This document shows, in pieces, positions 36,350 to 44,022 of a DNA stretch of 64,000 nt. Under the pieces are notes generated by a model that saw only the letters and a program-made list of their open reading frames with translations, did no database searches and was not told where the DNA came from. The position numbers were made by a program, and so were the translations under genes. Location: NCBI RefSeq assembly GCF_016860525.1, contig NZ_BNEA01000015.1:5232501-5296500 (forward strand), read 5' to 3'. This stretch comes from Streptomyces rubradiris. GTDB taxonomy: Bacteria; Actinomycetota; Actinomycetes; Streptomycetales; Streptomycetaceae. Numbering within the stretch: the first letter of the stretch is position 1; the number at the start of each line of letters is the position of its first letter.

Positions 36350-37199
36350 GAACGTAGCCGCGCTCACCGCGGGGGAGCGGCGCCGGTTCGTGAACGCGCT
36401 GCTCGCGCTCAAAAAGCGCGGTGAGTACGACGAGTTCGTGCGGATGCACATCGACTACTACAGCGCCGACGGCGAGGCGGGCCTGCGCAGCGCCCACATG
36501 GCGCCGTCCTTCCTGCCGTGGCACCGCAGGTTCCTGCTGGAGCTGGAGCGGGCCCTGCGCCGGGTCGACTCCTCGGTGACGGTGCCGTACTGGGACTGGA
36601 CCCGGGACCGTACGACGACGTCCGTGCCGTGGACGAAGGACCTGCTCGGAGGGAACGGGCGGCGCTCCGACCGGCAGGTGACGACCGGGCCGTTCGCCTA
36701 CGCGGCGGGCCACTGGACCATCAAAGAGGGCGTCACCGACGGCAGGTTCCTCACCCGGGACCTGGGCCGTTCGGCCGCGCCCATCCAACTGCCCACCCGT
36801 GGCGAGTTGCAGTGGGCGCTGGACGACCCCCTCTACGACGCCTGGCCGTGGGACTCCACCGTCCGCAAGGGTTTCCGCAACAAGCTGGAGGGGTGGGGGA
36901 GCGGCAGCGGCAGCGCCTCCTGGCGCAACCACAACCGGGTGCACCGCTGGGTCGGCGGCGTCATGCTCGGCGGCGCGTCCGTCAACGACCCGGTGTTCTG
37001 GCTGCACCACGCCTTCCTGGACCTCCAGTGGTACCGCTGGCAGCGGGCCCACCGCGGCCGGCGCTATCTGCCGGCCGAGCCGCCCCGTGCCGGTGACGCT
37101 CAGCACGGCCGGGTCGTGGCCCGGCACCAGAAGCTGCCGCCGTGGGACGAGACACCGGACCAGTTGGAGGACATGAGCCGCATCTACCGGTACGTGTGA
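36333..37199 (+). CDS. Tyrosinase MelC2/MelD2
   Basis: A 288-residue type 3 copper monooxygenase that oxidises tyrosine to DOPA and dopaquinone for melanin formation. The CuA histidines are H39, H55 and H64 (MHIDYY, SAHMAPSF, WHRRFL); the CuB histidines are in HNRVH and WLHHAFLD, near 195, 199 and 221. It has no signal peptide and should leave the cell by hitchhiking on its MelC1 partner. It starts inside the chaperone gene. By location it corresponds to the second (melD) tyrosinase locus rather than the classic melC operon. Confidence 0.93.
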   Translation: MAYVRKNVAALTAGERRRFVNALLALKKRGEYDEFVRMHIDYYSADGEAGLRSAHMAPSFLPWHRRFLLELERALRRVDSSVTVPYWDWTRDRTTTSVPWTKDLLGGNGRRSDRQVTTGPFAYAAGHWTIKEGVTDGRFLTRDLGRSAAPIQLPTRGELQWALDDPLYDAWPWDSTVRKGFRNKLEGWGSGSGSASWRNHNRVHRWVGGVMLGGASVNDPVFWLHHAFLDLQWYRWQRAHRGRRYLPAEPPRAGDAQHGRVVARHQKLPPWDETPDQLEDMSRIYRYV

Positions 37200-37293
37200 G
37201 CGGGGCTGCCGGGGGCACGTGAGGAGGTGTGTGGTGCGCGCGTGAGCGGGTGCGCTGGGCGCGCGTGAGCAGGTGTGTGGTGGGTACGGCAAG

Positions 37294-37318
37294 GCCCCGG
37301 CGCTCGGAGTGCCGGGGC
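37294..37318. terminator. Hairpin between tyrosinase and chpG
   Basis: Arms GCCCCGGC (37294-37301) and GCCGGGGC (37311-37318) sit between the two convergent genes. Confidence 0.65.
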
Positions 37319-37342
37319 TCTTGTCTGCGGGGTGCCGGTGGC

Positions 37343-37678
37343 TCAGTGGCCGTAGCCGTCGTTGCCGTGGCTGCTGTTGCCGGGCTTGCCGGGCTTGGTG
37401 GGACCGGGCTTGCCGGGCTTGCCGGGCTTGACCTCGTCGCCGACGTTGGCGCAGGCGTTGCCGAAGGCCGGGTTCAGCAGGGCGACGATGTCGATGGTGT
37501 TGCCGCACACGTTGATCGGGATGCCGATCGGCACCTGGAGCAGGTTGCCGGAAATCACGCCCGGGCTGTTGACGGCCGCGCCGTGGGCGTCCGCCTCGGC
37601 CATGGCCAGCCCGGACCCGCTGACCACCACGGCGCCGGCGCCGAGGGCGACAGCGGTCGCCTTCGCGATGCGAGACAT
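37343..37678 (-). CDS. chpG: Chaplin with Gly-Lys-Pro C-terminal tail (ChpG position)
   Basis: A 111-residue chaplin. The signal peptide (SRIAKATAVALGAGAVVVSG) ends at AMA near residue 27. The chaplin domain follows (AVNSPGVISGNLLQVPIGIP, NVCGNTIDIVALLNPAFGNAC). Unlike ordinary short chaplins, it continues with about 32 extra residues: repeated KPGKPG units and a His/Gly end (SSHGNDGYGH). AAGGAGAACG precedes the ATG. A BldN-like promoter lies 68-95 bases upstream. The tail is positively charged and may bind wall polymers; that is inference. Confidence 0.88.
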   Translation of the reverse strand: MSRIAKATAVALGAGAVVVSGSGLAMAEADAHGAAVNSPGVISGNLLQVPIGIPINVCGNTIDIVALLNPAFGNACANVGDEVKPGKPGKPGPTKPGKPGNSSHGNDGYGH

Positions 37679-37745
37679 CACGTTCTCCTTTGTTGCTTGT
37701 GGCTGGGGAAGCGCGCGGCGGCCAGCCAGCCGCCGCACTCCCCGT

Positions 37746-37773
37746 TCAACGGCGCCGTGCGGGGCGGGTCACG
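37746..37773 (-). promoter_or_regulatory. sigma-BldN-like promoter of chpG
   Basis: On the minus strand CGTGAC, 16 bases, CGTTGA matches the recalled BldN consensus at 11 of 12 positions. It is followed by a leader with a GCGGCGGC/GCCGCCGC hairpin. Confidence 0.7.
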
Positions 37774-37946
37774 CCGATCGGCCGGGGATCACCCTTTCAA
37801 CGGCAGGGGGCCTTGGCGACCCGTGCGGACACCGGAATGGCGGCTGGGCTGTTCGTGTGACGGCAGCCCGGCACCGTGTTGACCCGTCGCGGCGGGTTTC
37901 AGGGCAGCCGTCGCAGCGGGGCTCAAGGCAGCCGTCACAGCCGGTT

Positions 37947-38906
37947 TCAGGGCAGCCGTCGTATCGGGGAGCCCGCGAGGTAGGCCTGGATGTTCTCCAC
38001 GGCCTGGCCGTAGTACGTCGTGTAGTTGGCCTGGGACACGTAGCCGAGGTGGGGTGTGGCCAGGAGGCGGGGCGCGGTGCGCATCGGGTGGTCGGTGGGC
38101 AGCGGCTCGATGTCGAAGACATCGACGCCGGCGCCGGCGATCCGGCCCTCGTGCAGCGCGGCCAGCAGCGCGTCCTGGTCGACGATGGCCGCGCGGGAGG
38201 TGTTGACCAGATAGGCGGTCGGCTTCATCAGGGCGAGTTCGGCGGCGCCGACGAGGCCGCGGGTGCGGTCGCCGAGGGCCAGGTGAACGGAGACGAAGTC
38301 GCTGCCGGCGAGCAGTTCCTCCTTGGAGCCGGCCAGTTCCGCGCCCACCTCCGCGGCCCGCTCCTTGGTGAGGTTCTGGCTCCAGGCGCAGACCCGCATC
38401 CCGAAGGCGAGGCCGACCCGTGCCACGCGGCTGCCGATCCTGCCCAGCCCGAGCAGTCCCAGCCGGCGGCCGTGCAGATCGGCGCCGACGGTGGACTGCC
38501 AGGGGCCGCCCGCGCGCAGGGCGTTGTTCTCCTGGACGATGCCCCGGGCGAGGCCGAGCAGCAGCGCCCAGGTCAGCTCGACCGGCGGGGTGCCCGAACT
38601 CTCCGTGCCGCACACGGTGACGCCGTGCGCCTCGGCGGCGGCGTAGTCGATGACGCTGTTGCGCATCCCTGAGGCTATGAGCAGTTTCAGCCGGGGGAGG
38701 CGGGAGATCAGGGAGCCGGGGAAGGGGACGCGTTCGCGCAGGGTGACGACGATGTCGTAGTCGGCGAGGGCCGCGGCGAGGGCGTCCTCGTCGGGGAGGT
38801 GCTCGCGCAGGGCGACGACCTCCACCCGGTCCCCGAGCACCGACCAGTCGGCGACCTCGGTGGCCACCCCCTGAAAGTCGTCCAGCACCACACAACGAAG
38901 CCGCAC
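37947..38906 (-). CDS. D-2-hydroxyacid dehydrogenase, NAD-binding
   Basis: A 319-residue member of the D-isomer-specific 2-hydroxyacid dehydrogenase family. The nucleotide motif LGLLGLGRIGSRVARVG lies near residue 148, the catalytic Arg in VNTSRAAIVD near 233, Glu in GVDVFDIEPLP near 265, and the acid His in LATPHLGY near 286. Phosphoglycerate dehydrogenase-like features are present, but the length and lack of an ACT domain argue against SerA. The 3' end lies in a short degenerate repeat (GGCAGCCGTC units, 37898-37965). The substrate is unknown. Confidence 0.88.
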   Translation of the reverse strand: MRLRCVVLDDFQGVATEVADWSVLGDRVEVVALREHLPDEDALAAALADYDIVVTLRERVPFPGSLISRLPRLKLLIASGMRNSVIDYAAAEAHGVTVCGTESSGTPPVELTWALLLGLARGIVQENNALRAGGPWQSTVGADLHGRRLGLLGLGRIGSRVARVGLAFGMRVCAWSQNLTKERAAEVGAELAGSKEELLAGSDFVSVHLALGDRTRGLVGAAELALMKPTAYLVNTSRAAIVDQDALLAALHEGRIAGAGVDVFDIEPLPTDHPMRTAPRLLATPHLGYVSQANYTTYYGQAVENIQAYLAGSPIRRLP

Positions 38907-39194
38907 GGCGTGTCCTCCCCTCTCCTGTGAGCGACTCTACCCACCCGTGAACTCATCGTTCCGGGCGAGGCATTCGGTTCCACGCTCGGGTACTGGCGAC
39001 AACAGCGTTGTGGCGGAGGGTTGTTGCCGCTCGAACAGTGGCACGTTTCACTGAAGTGAGAGATCCTGGTAAGGCCCCTGCTGACCAGCGGAAACATTGG
39101 GTGGCTCGGCCTGCCCTCCGGGCCGGGCGGTTCGCTGGCCGGGCGGTAGCTCGTGATCCATGGTCGGACAAGGTGACTTCCATAAGGGGGAGCC

Positions 39195-39674
39195 ATGGAA
39201 GAGGCGCGTCCGCAGCGGATGGTGTTCGCCGTCGAGGTGCAGCGCGGAGGCGCCGACGAATGGTGCACGCAGGCCGTCACTCCGAGCTGGTTCTACGGGT
39301 ACCACGCCGCCGACGCCGCCGTGCAGGCCTTCGACCGCTACATGGCCCACCACCGGCAGACCGTGGCGGCCCTGGTCGCCCCGGACGCCCCCGGCCTGCG
39401 GATCCTCGTCCGGGTGCAGGGGACCGGTGGCCGGCCCGCGGTGTTCACCCTGCACAGCGTCCTGGAACACAAGGTGCGCAGGGACGCCGGCCGCCGTCGC
39501 GAGGCCCTGGCCCGCCTGGAGGATGCGACGGAGGCCCTCCAGTCCTCACTGCGCGACGCGGCCACGGGCGGCGTCCGCCAGTCGGACCTGGCCCGCATCT
39601 CCGGCTGGAGCAGGGAGACGCTGCGGAAGCTGAACCGGGGCGAGAGACCGGAGGAGGCGGGCCGGCAGCCGTAG
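39195..39674 (+). CDS. Unknown protein with C-terminal HTH-like segment
   Basis: A 159-residue cytosolic protein. The N-terminal half reads MVFAVEVQRGGADEWCTQAV and FYGYHAADAAVQAFDRYMAHH, the middle is a charged helix (RRREALARLEDATEALQSSL), and the C-terminus, VRQSDLARISGWSRETLRKL, looks like a short helix-turn-helix. AAGGGGGAGCC lies before the ATG. A small palindrome (ACAAC, AGC, GTTGT at 38999-39011) sits in the shared upstream region with the divergent dehydrogenase gene. I recognise no named family; a regulatory or DNA-associated role is possible. Confidence 0.65.
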   Translation: MEEARPQRMVFAVEVQRGGADEWCTQAVTPSWFYGYHAADAAVQAFDRYMAHHRQTVAALVAPDAPGLRILVRVQGTGGRPAVFTLHSVLEHKVRRDAGRRREALARLEDATEALQSSLRDAATGGVRQSDLARISGWSRETLRKLNRGERPEEAGRQP

Positions 39675-39842
39675 GGCGTGGGCCGGGAGCCGTAGGGCGT
39701 GGGCCGGCAGGTGTGGGGCGTGGGCCGGCAGGTATGGGGGCGCGGGGCGCTGGTCGTAGGACATCGGTCGGCAGGTGTGGGAGCGGGGCGCTGGTCGTAG
39801 GTCGCCGGCCGGCAGGCGTGGGCGCCGGTCGGCATCCGTAGC
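39659..39842. repeat. 21-base tandem repeats, degenerate
   Basis: Three clear 21-base units starting GGGCCGGCAG or GGGCCGGGAG, then progressively diverged copies, fill the gap between two plus-strand genes and run into the first gene's stop codon. Confidence 0.8.
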
Positions 39843-39868
39843 GGCCGGCGGGCTGAAAGAGTGGCCCC

Positions 39869-40264
39869 ATGCTGCTCGATCCCGAGAACACGTTGTTCGT
39901 CCGCGGCGCCACGCCGGTGCTTTTCCTGGCGGGAGCGTCCGTCCACGACGCTCTGCCGCCGCTGACCGCGCCCGATGGGGCGATACCCCGGTGCGAGGGC
40001 TGGAGCATCGTGCCCCGGCTCACCCTGTGCGTCGTGGACGGTCCCGGTGACCACGGAGTCCTCGTCCCCGCGCTCGCCGCGCCGGTGATCGGCGACACCG
40101 ACGACGGCACGGCGCCGGGCCGCATGGCCGACTGGTGCGACGACACCGAGCGGGCCGGCGGCGCGGTGGTGCTGTCCCTGGACCGGCTCCCGCAGACCCT
40201 CGACTGGTCCGCCCTGCTCTCCTCGGGCACGACTCGCGGGGGCTTCCTGCCGGCCATGGGCTGA
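39869..40264 (+). CDS. Unknown 131-residue protein
   Basis: A cytosolic protein with coherent high-GC codon use: LLDPENTLFVRGATPVLFLA, DALPPLTAPDGAIPRCEGW, SIVPRLTLCVVDGPGDHGV, and GAVVLSLDRLPQTLDWSALL. No signal peptide, TM segment or motif that I can name. The start is preceded by a weak GAAAGAG. The upstream region is the 21-base repeat array. Confidence is in the coding status only. Confidence 0.55.
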   Translation: MLLDPENTLFVRGATPVLFLAGASVHDALPPLTAPDGAIPRCEGWSIVPRLTLCVVDGPGDHGVLVPALAAPVIGDTDDGTAPGRMADWCDDTERAGGAVVLSLDRLPQTLDWSALLSSGTTRGGFLPAMG

Positions 40265-40504
40265 TCGCCGTCCGGCAGGGGGGCGCAGGCGCTTGGCCTG
40301 GGCGCGGCGCGCATCGGGCCGGAAAAGAAGCTGACCAGCGTCTCCGCCGGTCAGTGGCTTGCGGACCCTGCTCGGTACGCTGTCCGAGCGGAGCTGGGGG
40401 CTCGTCCGGCGGATCACGGGCCGAGCCAGGGCCAGACCGAGGCGACGGCCGGCCGGTGCCTAAACCTGTTGACCGCCGCTGGCAGGCAGTGCTGGAGTCG
40501 GCAC

Positions 40505-41245
40505 GTGGACAGCATCCCCGCCAACCGGCGGTTCTGGAACCAGATCAGCAGCGCCTACCAGCACAAGCATGACCCGAAAATCGGCGCCGCACCCCGGCTG
40601 TGGGGCATGTACTCCATCCCCGACGCGCATCTGCACGCCTTGGGGGACGTCACCGGCAAGCGCGTCCTCGAACTCGGCTGTGGCGCCGGCCAGTGGTCCA
40701 GGGCGCTCGCCGCCGAGGGCGCCACCGTGGTCGGGCTCGACCTGTCCGAGGCCCAACTCGCCGCGGCGGAGCATGCGATGGGGGCGGCCCGCTACTCGCT
40801 GGTGCAGGGCGCCGCCGAGAAACTCCCCTTCGCCGACGATAGCTTCGACCTGGTGTTCTGCGACTTCGGTGGGCTCAGCTGGGCGCCTCCGCACCTGGCC
40901 GTCCCGCAGGCTGCCCGCGTCTTGGTCCGAGGCGGGCGCCTGGTGTTCAACGTCGCCAGCCCATGGTTCGAAGCTTGCTACGACGAAGCCGCCGGCCGCG
41001 TGACCACGATGCTGCAGCAGGACTACTTCGGGCTGAACACCATCGCCGAAGACGACGGCGCGACCAGCTATCAGCTCACCTACGGTGACTGGGTCAGGGT
41101 CCTGCGCGGCGCGGGTCTCGTCATCGACGACCTGATCGAGCCGCGGCCCGAACGCGGAACACCCAACGGCTACAACGAAACCGACCCGCCCGACTGGGCG
41201 CACCGCTGGCCGGCGGAACTGCTCTGGGTGACCCACAAACCGTAG
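40505..41245 (+). CDS. Class I SAM-dependent methyltransferase
   Basis: A 246-residue methyltransferase of the UbiE/Methyltransf_11 type. Motif I is VLELGCGAGQWSRALA near residue 55, motif II is VVGLDLSEAQL near 76, and the post-I AEKLPFADDSFDLVF near 105 contains the typical acidic loop. The GTG at 40505 is preferred because homology begins with VDSIPANRRFWNQIS; the upstream ATG at 40469 is an alternative. The gene lies next to an integrative-element scar and may have arrived with it. The substrate is unknown. Confidence 0.85.
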   Translation: MDSIPANRRFWNQISSAYQHKHDPKIGAAPRLWGMYSIPDAHLHALGDVTGKRVLELGCGAGQWSRALAAEGATVVGLDLSEAQLAAAEHAMGAARYSLVQGAAEKLPFADDSFDLVFCDFGGLSWAPPHLAVPQAARVLVRGGRLVFNVASPWFEACYDEAAGRVTTMLQQDYFGLNTIAEDDGATSYQLTYGDWVRVLRGAGLVIDDLIEPRPERGTPNGYNETDPPDWAHRWPAELLWVTHKP

Positions 41246-41304
41246 GTTCCGCCGCGGCGGGACGTGAAGGCGTTCCCTCGCCGGACAGGCCCTAGCGGCT
41301 GATC

Positions 41305-41472
41305 GGAGGCTTCGGTCCGGATCTCCCACACCCCTTGCCTGCCCGCGGCCTTCATGTCCGCCCGGAACGGAGACCCGTCGGGCCGCTCACGCGCCGACGA
41401 CCGGACCACGCGCATGCGCTGCCGTTGCTCGGCGACGTACGTGCCCGAACCGGCGCGACCCTCCAGTACACC
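41305..41472 (-). pseudogene. GntR-family regulator fragment (element scar)
   Basis: About 56 codons on the minus strand read like the hinge between the DNA-binding and UTRA domains of GntR regulators: GVLEGRAGSGTYVAE, then RQRMRVVRSSARERPDGSPF and RADMKAAGRQGVWEIRTE. This resembles the regulators found next to int in pSAM2-like Streptomyces elements, from memory. The winged helix before it and the ligand domain after it are gone. It lies next to a dead integrase fragment in the opposite orientation. Confidence 0.65.
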
Positions 41473-41507
41473 CTGGGACGCACATCGAGGATGAACAGCT
41501 CCATCCG

Positions 41508-41836
41508 GGTGATCTGCTCTTCCGGGGGAGTCCGGCGGAGTCCTCGCCGGCTCCGTCATCCGCCGGGCGTGGCGCAGCGCGCGTAAGGCCGTACTGCCCC
41601 CGCAGGTCTTCGAGTCACCCACTGGACGGCGCGTGTACGACATCCTGCACGCGCGCCTGACGAAGTGGCTCAACGACGGGATGCCGCCCGCCCAGGTGGC
41701 CGAGTGGGCCGGGAACAGCGTCGCCGTGCTGCCGGCGACGTACGCCCGGTGCGTCGACGGGAAGCTGCCGGACCTGAAGCGGCGGCTGGAAGCCGCGGGT
41801 GATCTTCCGGAGGCGGAGGTGCCGGGCGCCGGCTGA
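41508..41836 (+). pseudogene. Tyrosine recombinase C-terminal fragment, catalytically dead
   Basis: About 109 codons match the end of actinomycete integrases (VLAGSVIRRAWRSARKAVL..., WLNDGMPPAQVAEWAGNSV, ATYARCVDGKLPDLKRRL). The upstream frame is closed by TGA, so two thirds of the gene is missing. The usual YDLRHA motif reads YDILHA, which loses the catalytic arginine, and WAGHS reads WAGNS, which loses the histidine; the nucleophile tyrosine remains. It lies about 180 bases from the 3' end of tRNA-Arg, the usual place for int of a tRNA-integrating element. Confidence 0.85.
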
Positions 41837-41984
41837 TCTTTCACCGGTCGAGAACTTCGACACGTATTCGACACGGCCACCCGCGAGAACCCGGTGACAG
41901 CCGGACAGCCCCCGGAGTCGGCCCTTGATCACCAAGAGGCGTCCGGGGCTTCGTCGTGCCCACTGAAAGCCGCTCTGACCAGCG

Positions 41985-42008
41985 AAAAGCCCTCCCGAGC
42001 GGGAGGGC
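41985..42008 (-). terminator. Intrinsic terminator of tRNA-Arg
   Basis: On the minus strand the stem GCCCTCCC/GGGAGGGC (41989-42008) is followed by TTTT, 10 bases beyond the tRNA 3' end. Confidence 0.75.
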
Positions 42009-42017
42009 GGAGCTTGG

Positions 42018-42090
42018 CGCCCCCGGCAGGACTCGAACCTGCGGCCAAGCGCTTAGAAGGCGCCTGCTCTATCCACTGAGCTACGGGGGC
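42018..42090 (-). tRNA. tRNA-Arg (anticodon UCU)
   Basis: A 73-base cloverleaf on the minus strand. The acceptor stem GCCCCCG pairs with CGGGGGC, the D arm contains AGCTCAGTGGATAGAGC, and the anticodon loop CTTCTAA gives anticodon TCT (42055-42057 as AGA on the plus strand). The T arm GCAGG-TTCGAGT-CCTGC is perfect, and the discriminator is G. CCA is not encoded. The adjacent integrase remnant suggests its 3' end was an attachment site. Confidence 0.95.
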
Positions 42091-42372
42091 CGGGTGGGGT
42101 GGCCTCGTGCCTGGTGGCCTGGTGGGGGCCGATCCGTGACGTTGCCGGGGTCAAGGATAGGGCTCCCGGTTCCTTGACCCTGTCGCTTCCCCTCCGTGGC
42201 TCGATGTGGAGGTTCGGTGAAGCGATCCTGATAATCGCAGGCAAGTGCGAATCGCGCACCGCTTTTGGCGCCCGGCGCGCCGGGTGTTGTGCACTCGTTA
42301 TGCCTGGACTGTGCGAGTGTCCCACTCATCCCTTCCGTCCGTTCTGTTCTGTCGGCGCGCAGACATGTCCAT

Positions 42373-44019
42373 ATGCTTCAGAATTCCCCTAAAATTGGGC
42401 ATTCTTCGCATGTGGTGACCTTGGACGTACGGCCTCAGCTGCTCGACACACTCTCCGCTCTGCGCGACCGTGTCGCCGCCGCACGCTTTCCGCTGCCCCT
42501 GGCCGGGGCCCCACGCGCGCGTGCCAACCGCGACGAACTCCTCGCGCAGCTCGACGACTACCTCGTACCCCGGTTGCGGCACCCCGAGGCGCCGTTGCTC
42601 GCCGTCGTCGGCGGCTCCACCGGCGCGGGGAAATCCACCCTGGTCAACTCCCTCGTCGGCCGACGGGTGAGCGAGGCGGGCGTGCTCCGGCCGACCACCC
42701 GGACACCGGTCCTCGTCTGCCATCCGGAGGATCATCACTGGTTCAGCGGCATGCGCGTGCTCCCCGCCCTCACCCGCGTATGGGACCCCGACCGGGACCC
42801 CGCCGAGGAGTTCCCGCCCACCGACGACGAGCACGCGCGCGTGCTGCGCGTCGAGACGGCCGACACCCTCCCGCGCGGCCTCGCCCTCCTCGACGCCCCC
42901 GACGTCGACTCCCTGATCGCCGACAACCGCGTCCTCGCCGCGGAACTCATCTGCGCCGCCGACATCTGGATCATGGTCACCACGGCCGCCCGCTACGCCG
43001 ACGCCGTCCCCTGGCACCTGCTGCGCACCGCCAAGGAGTACGACGCGACCCTCATCACCGTCCTGGACCGGGTGCCCCACCAGGTCGTCTCCGAGGTCTC
43101 CCGGCAGTACGGCGCCCTGCTGACCAAGGCCGGACTGGGCGACGTACCCCGCTTCACGGTGCCCGAGCTGCCGGAGTCCGCCTGGGGCGCCGGACTGCTG
43201 CCCGCCACCGCCGTCGCACCCCTGAAGAGCTGGCTCGTCCACCACGCCCAGGACCCGGCCGCCCGCCAGCACATCATGGCCCGGACCGCCTACGGCCTGC
43301 TCGACTCGTTGAAGTCCCGCATGCCCGAGCTGGCCGGCGCCGCCGCGGCCCAGTACGCGGCGGCCCTCCGGCTCACCTCCGCCGTGGACGCCGCCTACGA
43401 CAGCGAGCACGCGCGCGTGCGCAGCCGCCTGCAGTCCGGCGCCGTACTCGCCGGCGACGCCCTCAAGCGCTGGCGCGCCTTCCCCCTGGACTGCACCGCC
43501 GCCGAACTCCTCGACGCCCTCGTGGAAAGCCTGGCCGCCCTGCTGCTGTGCGCCGTCACCGCCGCCGACGAGCGCGTGGACGACGCCTGGCGGCGCGAGC
43601 CCGCCGCCCGCGCCCCCGAGCTGACCGCCCGCGACACCTCCCTGGAGAACGCCGAGCACCGCATCGGGCTCGCGGCCCGGCGCTGGCGGCGCGAGCTGGA
43701 GGAGTACGCCGAGGACGAGGTACGGGTCCTGGAGCGTACCGGCGCCCCCGACCCCGAGGTCGTCGCCGCCCTCGTCGCCACGGCGGTGCTGGGCGGGCGC
43801 CGGGCGCGTACCGCGGGCGAGGGGCTCGCCGAGCGGCTCGGCGCACACGGCGTCCTGCGGCTGCGCGACCGGGCCGGACGACTGCTCGCCGAGCACGTGG
43901 ACCGCGTCATGTACGCCGAACGCGAGCGGCGCCTCGCCCCGCTGGACGCCCTGGACGTTCACCCCGAGCCCCAGGCCGAACTCATCGCCGCGCTGTCCGT
44001 ACTGCAGAAGGAGAGGTGA
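42373..44019 (+). CDS. dynA: Dynamin-like GTPase (DynA position)
   Basis: A 548-residue GTPase of the bacterial dynamin-like group. G1 is [15 protein letters not shown] near residue 80, the switch threonine is in RPTTRTP, G3 is LLDAPDVDS near 175, and G4-like is TVLDRVPH near 225, followed by a long helical stalk-like half. A later GTG (42415, VTLDVRPQ) may be the real start, since no ribosome site precedes either. A second GTPase follows after 3 bases. A pair beside ssbB is what I recall for S. venezuelae dynA-dynB, which stabilise FtsZ rings in sporulation septa; the symbol rests on this. Confidence 0.75.
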   Translation: MLQNSPKIGHSSHVVTLDVRPQLLDTLSALRDRVAAARFPLPLAGAPRARANRDELLAQLDDYLVPRLRHPEAPLLAVVGGSTGAGKSTLVNSLVGRRVSEAGVLRPTTRTPVLVCHPEDHHWFSGMRVLPALTRVWDPDRDPAEEFPPTDDEHARVLRVETADTLPRGLALLDAPDVDSLIADNRVLAAELICAADIWIMVTTAARYADAVPWHLLRTAKEYDATLITVLDRVPHQVVSEVSRQYGALLTKAGLGDVPRFTVPELPESAWGAGLLPATAVAPLKSWLVHHAQDPAARQHIMARTAYGLLDSLKSRMPELAGAAAAQYAAALRLTSAVDAAYDSEHARVRSRLQSGAVLAGDALKRWRAFPLDCTAAELLDALVESLAALLLCAVTAADERVDDAWRREPAARAPELTARDTSLENAEHRIGLAARRWRRELEEYAEDEVRVLERTGAPDPEVVAALVATAVLGGRRARTAGEGLAERLGAHGVLRLRDRAGRLLAEHVDRVMYAERERRLAPLDALDVHPEPQAELIAALSVLQKER

Positions 44020-44022
44020 CCG

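Noticed and set aside
37898..37970. CRISPR-like repeat at the end of the hydroxyacid dehydrogenase gene
   Set aside because: The units are short, contiguous and partly coding, with no spacers; it is a degenerate tandem repeat.
41335..41586. 83-residue plus-strand frame beside the integrase fragment
   Set aside because: The opposite strand encodes recognisable GntR sequence and the overlapping frame carries the integrase fragment, so this frame is incidental.
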